Assembly (NCBI GenBank): GCA_030549335.1
Contig: CM060193.1
Span: 46,981,391 to 47,045,390 of the forward strand
Reading direction: 5' to 3'
From: Pontederia crassipes
Taxonomy: Eukaryota > Streptophyta > Magnoliopsida > Commelinales > Pontederiaceae
DNA length: 64,000 nucleotides
A model generated the notes under the pieces. The model made no database searches and was not told the origin of the DNA. It was given only the letters and a program-made list of their open reading frames with translations. Shown here one piece after another: positions 11,795 to 25,141 of the stretch (its first letter is position 1; the number at the start of each line of letters is the position of its first letter). The translations under genes were made by a program, and so were the position numbers.

Positions 11795-13215
11795 TAAGGA
11801 TCCAATGTTGGAAAAAGATCAATGACAATAATCTCACATGGGTAAATCACGAAGGTAGTTATGAGATTATACGACATCCCCTTTATTCAAAATGTATTTT
11901 AAATTCGTGTGAGTCAAAAGTTTAAAACGAACAATATATTGACGGACTAAAAGAATCTTACAAATAGTTTTAGACCTAATCTCGCGTTCTCACTTGAGTC
12001 ATGTGAGAACTTGACCTATGAACCACTCAACAAGGATGTTGAGCCCCTAAAGAGGGAGATGTAATGATACAAGATTGAAAAGAAATCAAACGTAATAGTC
12101 TCATATGAATGAAACACGAAGATGATTATAGATTTATAAGTGACATTTTTTACCTTTCAAGACACATTTTAAATTTTTATGTGTTAAAAGCTCTAAAAGA
12201 ATAATATCTTGGCGAACTAAGAATCTGTTACAAAAGGTCTCAAAGCCAATCTTGCTTGCTTATTTGAGTCATATGAAAACTTGATTCATGGACCATTCAA
12301 CAAGGATATTGGGCACCTAAAGGGGGAGATAGTATGGACCTAAAGGTAAAAAAACTAAAGATAATAGTCCCACATAAGCAAAACTCGGGAGGTGATCATA
12401 AGTTCATAAATGACATCCCCTTTGATATTTCACGATGCGTTTAAAAATTGTGCGGGTCAAAGATCTAAAGTGAATAATATTTTAATGGTTTAAGGAGTTT
12501 TAAAAAAGGTGTGGGTCGCTCAATGAGAACATTGAACTCCTAAGGAGGGAAACTATAAGAACCCATGGTTAAAGAAGACAAAGAGTAATAGTTTTCATGT
12601 GAGCAAAATATAAAGGTGATCATGAGCTTATAAGTGACATCCTTTTTACCTTTAGAGACACATTTTAAATTTGTGCAAGTCGAATGCCCAAAGCGAATAA
12701 TGCCTAAAAGAATAATATCTTGGCGAACTAAGAATCTGTTACAAAAGGTCTCAAAGCCAATCTTGCTTGCTTATTTGAGTCATATGAAAACTTGATTCAT
12801 GGACCATTCAACAAGGATATTGGGCACCTAAAGGGGGAGATAGTATGGACCTAAAGGTAAAAAAACTAAAGATAATAGTCCCACATAAGCAAAACTCGGG
12901 AGGTGATCATAAGTTCATAAATGACATCCCCTTTGATATTTCACGATGCGTTTAAAAATTGTGCGGGTCAAAGATCTAAAGTGAATAATATTTTAATGGT
13001 TTAAGGAGTTTTAAAAAAGGTGTGGGTCGCTCAATGAGAACATTGAACTCCTAAGGAGGGAAACTATAAGAACCCATGGTTAAAGAAGACAAAGAGTAAT
13101 AGTTTTCATGTGAGCAAAATATAAAGGTGATCATGAGCTTATAAGTGACATCCTTTTTACCTTTAGAGACACATTTTAAATTTGTGCAAGTCGAATGCCC
13201 AAAGCGAATAATATC
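11795..13215. repeat. Degenerate tandem repeat field (about 250-bp units) with a 511-bp duplication
   Basis: Successive units share the order: AATAGTCNCACATNNG, AAACNCGNAGGTGATCATNAG, TTATAAGTGACATC, ATTTTAAATTTGTG, GAATAATATCTTGG. Older units (about 11797-12330) are clearly diverged. Then 12193-12703 is repeated head to tail at 12704-13212 with, as far as I can read, no differences, so a two-unit block was copied very recently. No coding potential. The sequence type (a wandering non-coding repeat with 'GGGGGAGAT' links) is common in plant genomes, but I cannot name its family. Confidence 0.8.
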
Positions 13216-13739
13216 TTGATAGCTAAAGGGGCGTTACTATCCACGCAACTATGACTTATTGGTTGATATAATAATATTCCATTACTTACATATGAGAATT
13301 TTTGTTCTTTTATCCATTGGTTCAACACAAACAAAGGAATGAAATTGCATCCATTACATGATTTAGTTTAAAAATCATACAAATCCAACTATTTCTTTTC
13401 ACTAAACAATATCAAGTTATTTTTATCCATAAAAAATTGAGAAAAGAAAGATTTGTTGATTGCACACATGCAAAACAATAACTAGAGGAAAACTTGATGT
13501 TCCTTTGTACAATATAGAAGATGGAAACTCCATATGTTCCAATGAAGGCTATTATTAAGAGGATGAGATACATTATCCAATTATAGTTGAATAAAAAAAA
13601 TTGATATTGATGATACAAGCTAGTATTCTTATTGGTATAGGAAAGGAGGAGGATGAATGAGAGGATCATAAACAAATACTGACACAAATTATGATGAATA
13701 CAACAATGATTATTAAATATATGAACTCAACATATTTGT
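13213..13739. other. Intergenic, nothing recognised
   Basis: AT-rich. A 91-codon minus-strand frame at 13412-13687 gives a hydrophobic, low-complexity peptide (Leu/Ile/Phe/Tyr-rich) with no recognisable motif. I do not call it a gene. Confidence 0.25.
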
Positions 13740-14430
13740 GTAATATTCGAGAAAAAGGCTTGGCTATTTTAGAAAAGTAGCAAGACCTAAGAAGCATCTA
13801 ATACCCTTCACATTAATAGGTGATAGAAGCTTATCAAGTATTTCATCTTTTGCCTTGTTCACTTCAATGCCTTTGTTAGGAACAATTGGACCTAAGATAA
13901 CTTCTTGCATGATGAAATGACATTTCTCTTAATTGAACATTAGGTTGACATGTTCATAGTTTTGTATAAACTTTTGAACGATTCATTAGACGAGTAACAA
14001 AAAAAGAATCATAAATAGATAATTAAGTCATTCATAAAAAAATTCATGATGCCTTAAATGAAATTTAGAAACACCTTTGAAAAGTTGTTATAGCATTACA
14101 TAAATGGAAAAGCATTCTTATATGTGCATATGTTTCATATGGGCATGCAAAAATTTTTTCACTTAGTTATAGGGATGTGTAAAAATTAGAAAAATCGTCA
14201 AAATAACAATGATATTCCTTCCTTACAAATATATCGAGCATTTGATCAATCAAAGACAAAGGAAAATGATATTTTCTTATGGCCTTATTCAATTTTCTGT
14301 AATCCACACACATTCCCCATCCAATTGTTACTTGAAATGAAATTAGTTCCTTATCAATTTTAATCCTATGGTGCATTTTTTTGGGACGTATCATTGACAA
14401 GCCACCTAAGAGATATTGGTCAGGAATGAT
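13740..14430 (-). mobile_element. Ty3/gypsy reverse-transcriptase fossil (Athila-like)
   Basis: On the minus strand the words GWGMCVDYRKLNKAIRK, then FPLSLIDQMLD and a YFDDFS-type stretch, and further on EKCHF with GIEVNKAK and VKGIRCFLG, are those of a plant gypsy reverse transcriptase. The RKLNKATRKDHFPLPFIDQMLE-like wording points to the Athila branch. It is a broken internal fragment with several breaks; no LTRs, integrase or gag remain beside it. Likely old. Confidence 0.75.
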
Positions 14431-15106
14431 AGGTTGTTAGGGCAAGATCCGAATGATTCCTCTTGTACTCGATCCTCTTCTTTGTGCCACTTGCCATGAT
14501 GAGTTTAGGAGTCCGGGAAGAAAGTTTCTCATTCCACTCCGGATGTTTTGTCTTTGGCTTTCCATCTCGTATTTGAATTCATTGATCTAATTTTCTATGA
14601 GAAATAGAATAATTCAAACTTGCATTTGAAGTTTAAACAATTCCTTTCATATTGATAATCCACTATCCTATGCACTCATATTTATTTCGTGGAGTTTTCT
14701 ATGGGAGAAAAATATGTTTGGATTTGATAATTAGCTTTCATTCTTTTTGAAACCCACATCTTCTTCATATTTGTTCATGCATTTATTAATCAAACATTTA
14801 AAAGCTAAATGACCATGATATCACATAATGAAATCATATAGCAATATATTTTTTTTTTTATCATTTTTCATATGATGAATTTATAAAATTCAATTTGTCT
14901 TTCTTCTTAGACATGCATAGATCATATCCTAAGCCATTTTTGTTTGATGATTTTTTTTGTAACCTGAAAGCATAAAATCAAGAATTGTAGCACCATCTAA
15001 CTTTACCTTGCAAAGAATCAAAAATAGATTTTTTTTTGCACATCAAGAAATTTTCAAGGTTTCATTCTCAATTTTCATAACAGGAAACATTAAAAATAAA
15101 CATCAA
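14431..15106. other. Intergenic, possibly continuing the gypsy fossil
   Basis: AT-rich with no recognisable domain. By position it could be decayed internal sequence of the same gypsy element on the minus strand, but nothing in the sequence proves this. Confidence 0.25.
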
Positions 15107-15560
15107 GGGGCCGTTTGGTTACAAAATAAATGGTAGAATATCCCATATTCCGAGAATATAGTCAAATGCGACGCAGAATAGGACTATCTCGGTCAAAGCT
15201 CGAAAAGCACGAAACCACGTTGAAAAATGTAAAACTGCCATTTTATTCTCGTAAAATAAAATAAATGTATTCTTCTAAAACATAAGAATACACTTTATTC
15301 TTCTTTTTTAAAAATTTTTTATCATATTTTATTTTTTAAAAAATTCAATCATATATTATTGTATAAATATTTTTTTATTATTATGATATTGAACACCACA
15401 TATGTATTCTAAAATATTTTAAATATAAAATATTATACTTTAAAATTTTATTCTCTGTAAACCAAACGATAGATGAAATAAGAATATCTGTATTTTTTTT
15501 TAGAATATGATATTCTTGTACTTTATCCTCCTCAATTTTATCTTGCATCCAAACGGCCCC
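15107..15560. mobile_element. Tourist/PIF-like MITE with GGGGCCGTTTGG ends
   Basis: Perfect 12-bp terminal inverted repeats GGGGCCGTTTGG / CCAAACGGCCCC bound an AT-rich, non-coding 454-bp body. CAA is found directly on both sides (15104-15106 and 15561-15563), a 3-bp target duplication that deviates from the usual TWA of PIF/Harbinger MITEs. The GGGGC(C/T)GTTTGG terminus is typical of plant Tourist-like elements. Confidence 0.8.
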
Positions 15561-15905
15561 CAAGAGACGAGGACAAGTTTTATTATTATTTTTCTTTCAC
15601 GATTTCACAAGTTTCACAAAGCAAGCAATTTCTTATTTTTTTAATTCTTTTTCTTAAGCATTTGTGCTCTTTCTTCAAGTTTTTATATTTACTAATAAGC
15701 ATTATGAATTGATGCATATCAAAATCATCATTATCACTATCATCATTAAATGATGAGTTTGTAAAATTTGCTTCCGTCTTGTCACTTTACGATAGGGCAG
15801 AGTCCTAGTTATTATCTTTTCAAGTGGCTCATCGTACATTTTTCTCTGTCTTTCACAATTCTTTTTTCTTTTGTTCTTAACAAGATTTGTACATTCAATC
15901 TTGTA

Positions 15906-16560
15906 GGCTGTGTTTGACACGGGAATATTGAGAGAACTTTTATTCTCAAGAACTAATTGATGTGATAGAAAAGTTTGGATTGATGTTTGGATGAAAAAGT
16001 GTAAATATGGGGATTTAAAAAGTTGATGTGAAGGATAAGTTATAGTGGGTGTTTGGATAAAAAGTAAGAACTAAGAATATAATTTATTATTTTATGAGGT
16101 ATAAAATTATAGTAAATAAGAATAGTAATTATATTGATTTTTACGTAAATTGTTATATTGTTAATATTATTTTTATTTATTTTGATTAAACATTTTAAAT
16201 ATTATTAATATTACAATTTACGTATATTTTAAAATTCAAATATAATTTATTTTTTTTAAAAAAATAATGGAATAGATTAATTAATAAATATTTTATTAAT
16301 TATTAGAACTAATTATTTTATAGTTTTAATTAATAACATTTAATAAATTATTTTATAATATCTTTAATAATGTATTAATATATTATAAATTATATATACA
16401 TACAAACTAAAATAATTAAAAAATAGATGAATTTGATATGCATCAATTCATAATGTGCTCGAGGTCAAAATCATCATGACGAAAATATTTGTATTCTCAT
16501 CACGTAACCTGTTTGGGAACATTTCGCGATGTTCCGCGAAATATTCCCAAACCAAACGCA
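15906..16560. mobile_element. AT-rich MITE, family 2, with hairpin near its right end
   Basis: It begins GGCTGTGTTTGACAC and ends in CCAAACGCA; the inner CTGTGTTTG and the reverse complement CTGCGTTTG match. GTA flanks both ends (15903-15905, 16561-16563), although alignment of the ends leaves the exact target duplication uncertain. The left 170 bp are clearly related to 5036-5896. Near the right end, 16511-16528 and 16536-16553 form an almost perfect inverted repeat (GTTTGGGAACATTTCGCG with one mismatch). Confidence 0.6.
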
Positions 16561-16690
16561 GTAATAGTGTCTAAGTTTGTTGCATTCAAAGCAAACAACT
16601 TAGTTATTTAAGAATGAGGATAATTTCTTTAGTGGTTTTCTTTTGCTTGGCGATCTTCCAGCTTGGCTTATTTGGAAGTTGAGTTTTATG

Positions 16691-16748
<58 letters not shown>

Positions 16749-17225
16749 AATGTTATAATAAATTTATAGGATATTTTATTTATTAATTATAATTATAATT
16801 TATATTGTGAGTACTTATCAAATGCTACAAACGATGTTGAAGCGATAATTTATTTTATTAATTATCCAACTTATCCGTCAGTTAAATTGAGAATGCTCTA
16901 GCTATTTCCCCCATTTATGATTTTCTGGTGTGTTAAATTTAATATGGTATATATTATTATATTCATCAATAATTAACTCCGGAAAGAAAATTTCACTTTT
17001 TCTTGTAGAATTTAAAATTTTCGAAAACAAACACAGAGAACCCATTATTTTATTCAAGCTCGCGGTCTTCATAATCGCCATTACACCTCCGAGTAGGTCC
17101 AATGAAAACCAAGCACAAGACGAGAAGACGAAAAAAAAAAGGAAATGAAATCACTAATTTAATTAAGCGAGCGTCCCCTCTTCCTATTAAAATATTAAAT
17201 GTTAAATTGTTGATAAAGCGACGCC
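16561..17225. other. 3' flank of the peroxidase gene, with (TA)n tract
   Basis: A (TA)n run of nearly 60 bases lies at about 16692-16750. The rest is AT-rich and without a recognisable gene. The peroxidase 3' UTR should lie just left of 17226; AATATT-type words at about 17190-17200 could serve as its polyadenylation signal on the minus strand. Confidence 0.4.
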
Positions 17226-18707
<1,482 letters not shown>

Positions 18708-18930
18708 TTTAATTAATCGCCTCCTACTTAGTAGTAGACTAGTCAATATATGTGTGGCTGCAGGAATTAACAGTCAGTGTTAATTTGTTCCGGTTGTTGC
18801 ATGCAACAAGAGTTTATTACATCGCCCTATTTATAGAACTCCATGGATGGATCGGATGCATCAATGTGAGAGCTGTTGATGGATCCGAAGAGGTTGTTAA
18901 ATGCATGCCCATCAGTAAAAGTGCATGCTT
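18708..18930 (-). promoter_or_regulatory. Peroxidase promoter: TATA box and RY-type motifs
   Basis: On the minus strand CTATAAATAGG at 18827-18836 is a canonical plant TATA box about 120 bp before the ATG, which puts the transcription start near 18800. TGCATG/CATGCA words, the core of RY elements bound by B3-domain factors (ABI3/FUS3/LEC2 class), occur at 18902-18907 and 18922-18927 upstream of the TATA box, and as TGCATGCA at 18798-18805 in the presumed leader. Seed or ABA-linked regulation is an inference from the motifs only. Confidence 0.6.
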
Positions 18931-20574
18931 TGGTGGATCCAATGCCTCCGTATGGCGTTGCTACAGTGCACTGTTAAATTATTCGAGCACCGGGGAGATT
19001 GTAAAACCAACTTGGCAATGGGTTATTTTACTGATCAATCTCTTCCACTTCTGTAGGCTTAATATTAATTTGCGCGGATTATAGAAAAACTAATTTTGTT
19101 GGACAGACAACATATACACCAAATAGATTAAGTTAAGCAAAAAGTTTTATGGTCTTACACTGGTCATACAGATCACGAATTTGAGGGTTAAATGCATCTA
19201 TTTAACGAAATAACTGTAAACAGTCGATATAATTATGAAACTGTGAATTGCATAAAATGATGTATAATTGCTTTCTGTGATTACTGTTGCATGCATGTTG
19301 CTTGATAGCCTAGAGGAAAGGCCCGCCTGGTTTAATTATAGTGGAGACTTGGGACATAAGTAACACAATTAGCTTGCTATATATGAAAGGTGATGGTACT
19401 TCGATGATGATTAGCCATGCGTCTTATTTTCATGTTAAATTGTTCTGCGTTGGTTTGAGTGAGAGCAACAGGGAGATGCACACGTTAAATAAAATAAGAA
19501 CATCGAAGTGGGCTGCAACGCCGGGCCGTTGCCGGTACGTCACAGGACCTTGCATGGCGGGGGCGAGGATCCTGCTGCCAGGTTGCTCTTGGTTCGAGTG
19601 CTTTCTTTTTCTTTTTTTTTTGTGTTCTTTAGCTTTTTCACATTTATATATTTGTATAATGAATACGTGTCGAAATTATTTCCTATGCATTTCATATGAT
19701 TTTTTTTTAAAAAAATATATACATTATTTTTTGACCTAATATTTGTGGCTTATTTTTTGTATTGCCAAATGATTTTCTTCCCTCTTGTGGCACCCATTTT
19801 CTTGTCTTGACATCACTTTTCTTTCTCTTAGTGTTTAACTTAATATATCTCTTTGAGACAAGTTTCAAAACTTTTTTTAATCTATATTTGCTATTTTAAT
19901 TATTTATATATTTAGTTCTACAGAAGGTTTATTTTATTCATGATATATTTTATTTATTTATTAATTTTGTTTTTAGAATTTAAGAAATGATGATTATTTT
20001 TTATTTTAAAAATAAGTGTTTTTTAGTGTTATCCGATATCGAAGTTTTCACAATGTTTTTTTCTCTTAATTAGATTTAATTATTATTATATTTTGTCTAA
20101 ATTAAAGTTAAAATATTCTTTTGAAACTTAAAGTAATTGACAAAAAAGAAAGTGACACTGAAAATTATTTAAATAAATTTAAGAATATCTAAACGGGATT
20201 ACGATTCCGACCCTCCGTTTGAGCCAAAAAAAAATAAAAGATATAAGTAGCTAATTAACTTGTACATTAGTTTTAATTTCTGCCAATCTTGATGAAAATA
20301 AAAAGAATCAAGTCGTCACGTCGAGTTCATTTCAAGTCAACGTAGCTACTTGATAAGGATAAATCAGATGGATTTAAACTAATTATGCTATCATTGATGT
20401 TTTTAAAATAATTTATTTTAATTTTAATATTGAACATTAATTTTGTTATTTAATATATGTATATATATAATTCTCATTACACTTTCAATAATAATAATTT
20501 CTTCTTGCATCATTTAAATTTATTTCGTCTTATTTTTAGTTTATGTATAAATTTATTCTTATATGATAGACTAT
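18931..20574. other. Intergenic, upstream of peroxidase; nothing recognised
   Basis: Mostly AT-rich. A GC-richer patch at about 19505-19600 gives short frames in two phases without known motifs. No repeat termini found. Confidence 0.3.
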
Positions 20575-20775
20575 TGAGATATGATTTGCATATCTTTTTA
20601 TATTTTTTATATCTTTGTAATATTATTCATATTAGTATTCCAGATTTTTGGAATAATATTCTTGATATTATGAAATAATTTTAGTATATTCTTCCTTTTT
20701 TTATTTTCTACATTTAGTATAAATAAGAAAGCACTAGTGTTTGATGAATAATAAGAGAAAATATGTTTTTCAACA
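20575..20775 (+). repeat. 5' LTR of the old copia element
   Basis: A TG...CA-bounded repeat of 201 bp with a TATAAATAAG box near its right end. It pairs with 24926-25141. Confidence 0.85.
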
Positions 20776-23700
20776 TGATATCAGAGCAGTAACGATTTAA
20801 TCCCCTTCCTTCTCATCCTTCTTCTCTCCTCTTTTCCATCTCTTTTTCCTACTTCCCTGCCCTTGCTGCACTATGTCCAAGTTCTCAAGATTGGAGCTTA
20901 ACTATTTTCTCTGTGGAACCCATTGTGCTCAACCATGGCCAATCACAAAGTTGAATCTAGCAACTCTAGTGTTAAATCCACCCTCAACACTCCATTCGCT
21001 ATTAATATCAAACTTATGGTACCAGTTATCTCCTTTGATTCACAACATTTGAGCGCCATATAGGTCCCATAAGAAGAAGCATATCCTCACCAAATCTAAA
21101 AAACATACAAAAGATTGGGATGCTGACAATGATTGGGTCACTTTGAATATGTTGCTAAACAAGTCATAGCTTATAAGTCAGCCAAGACTATGTGGGAGGT
21201 ACTTAAAAAACTTCACTCTCATAAAAGCAATATATCTCGCCTTTACAAGGTCCTCGAAGAAATACACTCATGCAAGAAAAAATGATCATGCATTCATATA
21301 TTATTTTGAGACATTGATTAATCTCCGGAATGAGCAAGATATCTACCAGCCTCTTTATGCTGATATCAAAGTGTTGGCAGATCAACGTGATCAAATTAGA
21401 TCTGTTCAGTTTCTCTCCGGTCTTGTTCTTGAATATAAGTCAGTCAAGGATCAGTTGACGACACAAGAAACTATTCCGACCCTTGAAGAAATGTATGCTC
21501 AACTCTCTCGTATTAATGATTTTCTCTCCTTGTATGTATGCATCTGCACTTGCTACATGTGGAAGAGGAAGAGGAATTTTTCCTAACAAAGACTAAGGCC
21601 GTGGACATGGATGAGGGAACGACTCTGGAGATCCAATCATCCCTCTAATGTTGGGAAAAGTTTGGATATCTTGTTGATCACCTAAAGGTTCATGCCGCCA
21701 CTATTAATGAGTCCAATATTCTAATATCAAAAGAAGAATTCCGTCAACTGATTCAGGTACTCTTGTTGTTGCTATTGTAATGCATCAATCAGGTACTTTT
21801 GCTCTCTATATTAATTTTCAATTTGATTGGATTGCAGATTTGGGTGTCTCCTCGCACATAACAGATGATGCATCTTTCTTCTCATCTCTCAAATCTCTAT
21901 CGAATCATCTTAATGTTAAAGTTGCTAATGGTGATCTCTCTTCGGTCACTGGCTATTAATTGTGATCTCTCCCTTGATAATGTTATGTATGTTCCAAAAT
22001 TTTTTCTAAACCTTCTTTCGATCAGTCAACTGGCAAAGTCCTTAAATTGTAGAGCACTTTTTATGACTCTTTATTCGTTCTGAAGGATCTCCAAATGATG
22101 AGGTAGATTGGTGGAGGATTTATTCATCATGGATTTTATTATCTCCAACCATCTACCCAAAATCCCACAACCTACACTACCAACATTTTCCTATATCTCT
22201 ATCATCACTTCGGTCATCCCAGTTTGACTGTTCTTCGTCGATAATTTTCCAATATTTCAAGTACTGAAGTTCTTGAGTGTGAGGCTTGTCAAATAGAAAA
22301 TATCATCGTACTCCTTTTTCACCTTGCCTTGACAAATGAGAGAAAATTCCATTTTCACTTGTGCATACTAATTTGTGGGGTCCTTATCGAGTTTTCAACA
22401 ATAGGCATTTCAAATATTTTTTTTATTTTAGTAGATGACTTTTCTAGAGTCACTTGGGTTTATATGTTGCAAAATAAGATAGAAATTTCTCATATTATTT
22501 GAAATTTTTTTGCAAAAATAAAAGTTTAGCTCTCTACCTTAATTAAATTTTTTTGCAGCGACAATGGACTTGAGATTGCAAATTTTGATCTTTCATCATC
22601 TTTTAAATCTATTAGTGTAATACATCAAACTTCATGTATAAAAACATCTTAGTAAAATGGTGTTGCTGAAAGAAAACTCCGCCACTTGTTGGATGTTGTT
22701 TGCACCCTCATCTTTCATATGAAAGTACCCTCTACCTATTAGCCAGACGCCATTCTCACCGCTGGTTATCTCATTAATCGAGTTTCATCATCGATTCTCA
22801 ATGGACAAATTCTATTTTATCTACTATTCTTAGGAAATCTTTGTTTTCTGTCCCACCTCGTATTTTCGGATGTCAATGTTTCGTCCACCTCTTTCAAATT
22901 GATAAGTTATCTCCTAGAGTAGTCAAGTGCATCTTTTTAGGTACTCGCGAACTCAAAAAGGTTAAAGGTGCTACTTCTCGTAGGTTCTATATTAGTGTTG
23001 ATGTTATCTTTTTCGAAGATAAACTTTACTTTGAGAACCATGCGAATAACCATGAGAGTCATTTAATTTCAATTACTAACCCATCACAGGATCTACCGCT
23101 ACAACAACCATAATCTCCTCCTCATTCATCGCCTGTATTACCCCTAAAAGTTTATAGCCGCCGACATACTCATCAACCCCCACCTGACCTTAATGATGAA
23201 TCACTCTCCACAATTCCATCACGTAATCCTCCAATCAGTCCCGACTTATCGGAAGGAGATTCTACTCAGGTAACTCATGATCTAGATATTACTATTGCAC
23301 ATCGCAAGGGCACTAGATTATGTGTGAAATATCCTCTATTTAATTTTATGACTTTTGATTATTTGTCTCCTGCTATCAAAATTTTTTTGCTTCTCTTGAA
23401 GTCATTTTATTCCCGCAACCATTTTGAGGTATTCCACTATTCATAATGAAAAATTACTATGGATAAGGAGATGTCCGCTCTACATTCTAGAAAGACTTGA
23501 GAACTTGTAGACCTTCCAACTAATGCAACAATAGTTATTTATCGATGGATGTTCACATTAAAGTATCTCCTTGATGGGACGGTTGATTATTACAAGGGAC
23601 GTTTAGTAGTCAAAGGTTATACTTAGACTTATGGAGTAAATTAAATGTTATCTCAAGTTGCTCACCTTAATTATGTTCGGATTTTGTTGCTGTCAACTCC

Positions 23701-24925
23701 GGGTGGCAAGTTCACCAGCTTGATCTTAAAAATATTTTCTTATATGGTGATCTTAGTGAAGAAGTTTACATGAAACAACCACTTGGATATATTACTCAAG
23801 GGGAGTGTTCAAAGGTTAGCAAGTTGAAGAAAGTAATCTATGGACTCAAACAAAGTTCAAGAGGTTTGAAAAATTCACTAGAGCTATTGAAGAATATGAC
23901 TTTAGTCGATTCTCTTTAGATCATTTAGCATTCTTTTTACATACTTCTAAGAGTTTAGTCATCCTCATAATGTATGTAGATGATATTTCAATATCTGATA
24001 GTGACACTGAACACATTTTGATAGTAAAAAAGTTTCTTCAATCACAGTTTGTGATCAAAGATCTTGGTCTAATCAAATACTTCATAGGCATTAAAGTAAA
24101 TCAATTTGACGATGGACTCATTCTCTCTCAAAGAAAATATGTCTTGGATCTATTAAAGGAAAATGATATGATGACCTGTAAAATAGCCACCATTCCTATG
24201 GATCCAAGTATCTCTAGCTGATTTGAGCAGTTCCATTCTAGAAGATGTCACCAGTTATGATTAGTAAACTTTTGTATCTCACTGTAACTCATCCTGATAT
24301 TTCTTATGTTATTGGTCGCTTAAGCCAATTTATGCATGAATCATGTGAAGTACATTGGACAGGTGTATGTCAAATTCTATGACATCTAAAAGTCTCTTCA
24401 GGAAAAGTCTTCACTTAAAAAATCATGAACATTTAAAAGTGTCGAATTATTCTAATGCAAATTATGTCGGAGCTCATGAAGATAAAAGATCAATCATTGG
24501 TTATTGTACTTATGTTAGTGGAAACCTTGTAATATGACGTAGCAAGAAACAAGATGTGGTCTCACGCTCTAGTGCTGAGGCAGAATATAGGGCAATGACT
24601 CATACTACATTGAACTCTTATGGGACATATATCTTTTACGTGATTTTAGAATTTATGTTACTTCTCTATTACCTATGTGTTGTGATAACAAGGCAACAAT
24701 ATTTATTGCAAACAATTTTATGTTTCATGAGAGAACTAAACACGTAGAAGTGAACTGTCACTTCATTCGATGCTATTATAACTAAGAAGATATTTACTCC
24801 ACAATTGGCCACTGAAGATCAACTAGGTGACATTTTTACTAAAGCACTTTCCAAGAAGAAACTCTAAATTATATGTCCCAAGCTGAGTCTAAATGATATT
24901 TACGTTCTAGTTTGAGGAGGAGTAT

Positions 24926-25141
24926 TGAGATATGATTTACATATTTTTCATATCTTTGTAATGTTATTCAGATTAATATCCCAGATTTCTTGGGATAATA
25001 TTCCAGATATTTTGGGATAATATTCATAATATTCTAGAGTAATATTTTAGCATATTCTCCTTTCTTATATTGCCTACTTTTATTATAAATAAGGAGGCAC
25101 TAGTGTTTGGTGAATAATAAGAGAAAATATATTTCTCAACA
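24926..25141 (+). repeat. 3' LTR of the old copia element
   Basis: 216 bp; same ends and order as the 5' LTR. It is longer mainly because of an extra GGGATAATATTC-type repeat. Confidence 0.85.

Larger units (their letters stand above)
20575..25141 (+). mobile_element. Ty1/copia retrotransposon, old and broken
   Basis: LTRs lie at 20575-20775 and 24926-25141, both starting TGAGATATGATTT and ending in CAACA. The primer-binding site TGATATCAGAGC (initiator-Met tRNA type) follows directly at 20776, and a purine tract AGGAGGAG precedes the 3' LTR. In order I see gag-like sequence, an integrase region, a copia reverse transcriptase (KGRLVVKGYT, YGLKQS, YVDDI) and RNase H (SRSSAEAEYRAM). The reading frames carry many breaks, so the copy is dead. 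The LTRs differ at very roughly one base in ten plus indels, suggesting a few million years. Flanking 5-mers do not match, so no target duplication is called. Confidence 0.9.

Noticed and set aside
18708-18746. Longer peroxidase start, 13 residues upstream
   Set aside because: The codon is TTG, not ATG, and the extension would place charged residues before the signal peptide. ATG at 18707 gives a normal signal peptide.
19341-19739. 132-codon frame with a GC-richer centre upstream of the peroxidase
   Set aside because: The GC patch is short and the rest is Phe/Leu/Tyr-rich translation of T-rich DNA. No domain or splice context.
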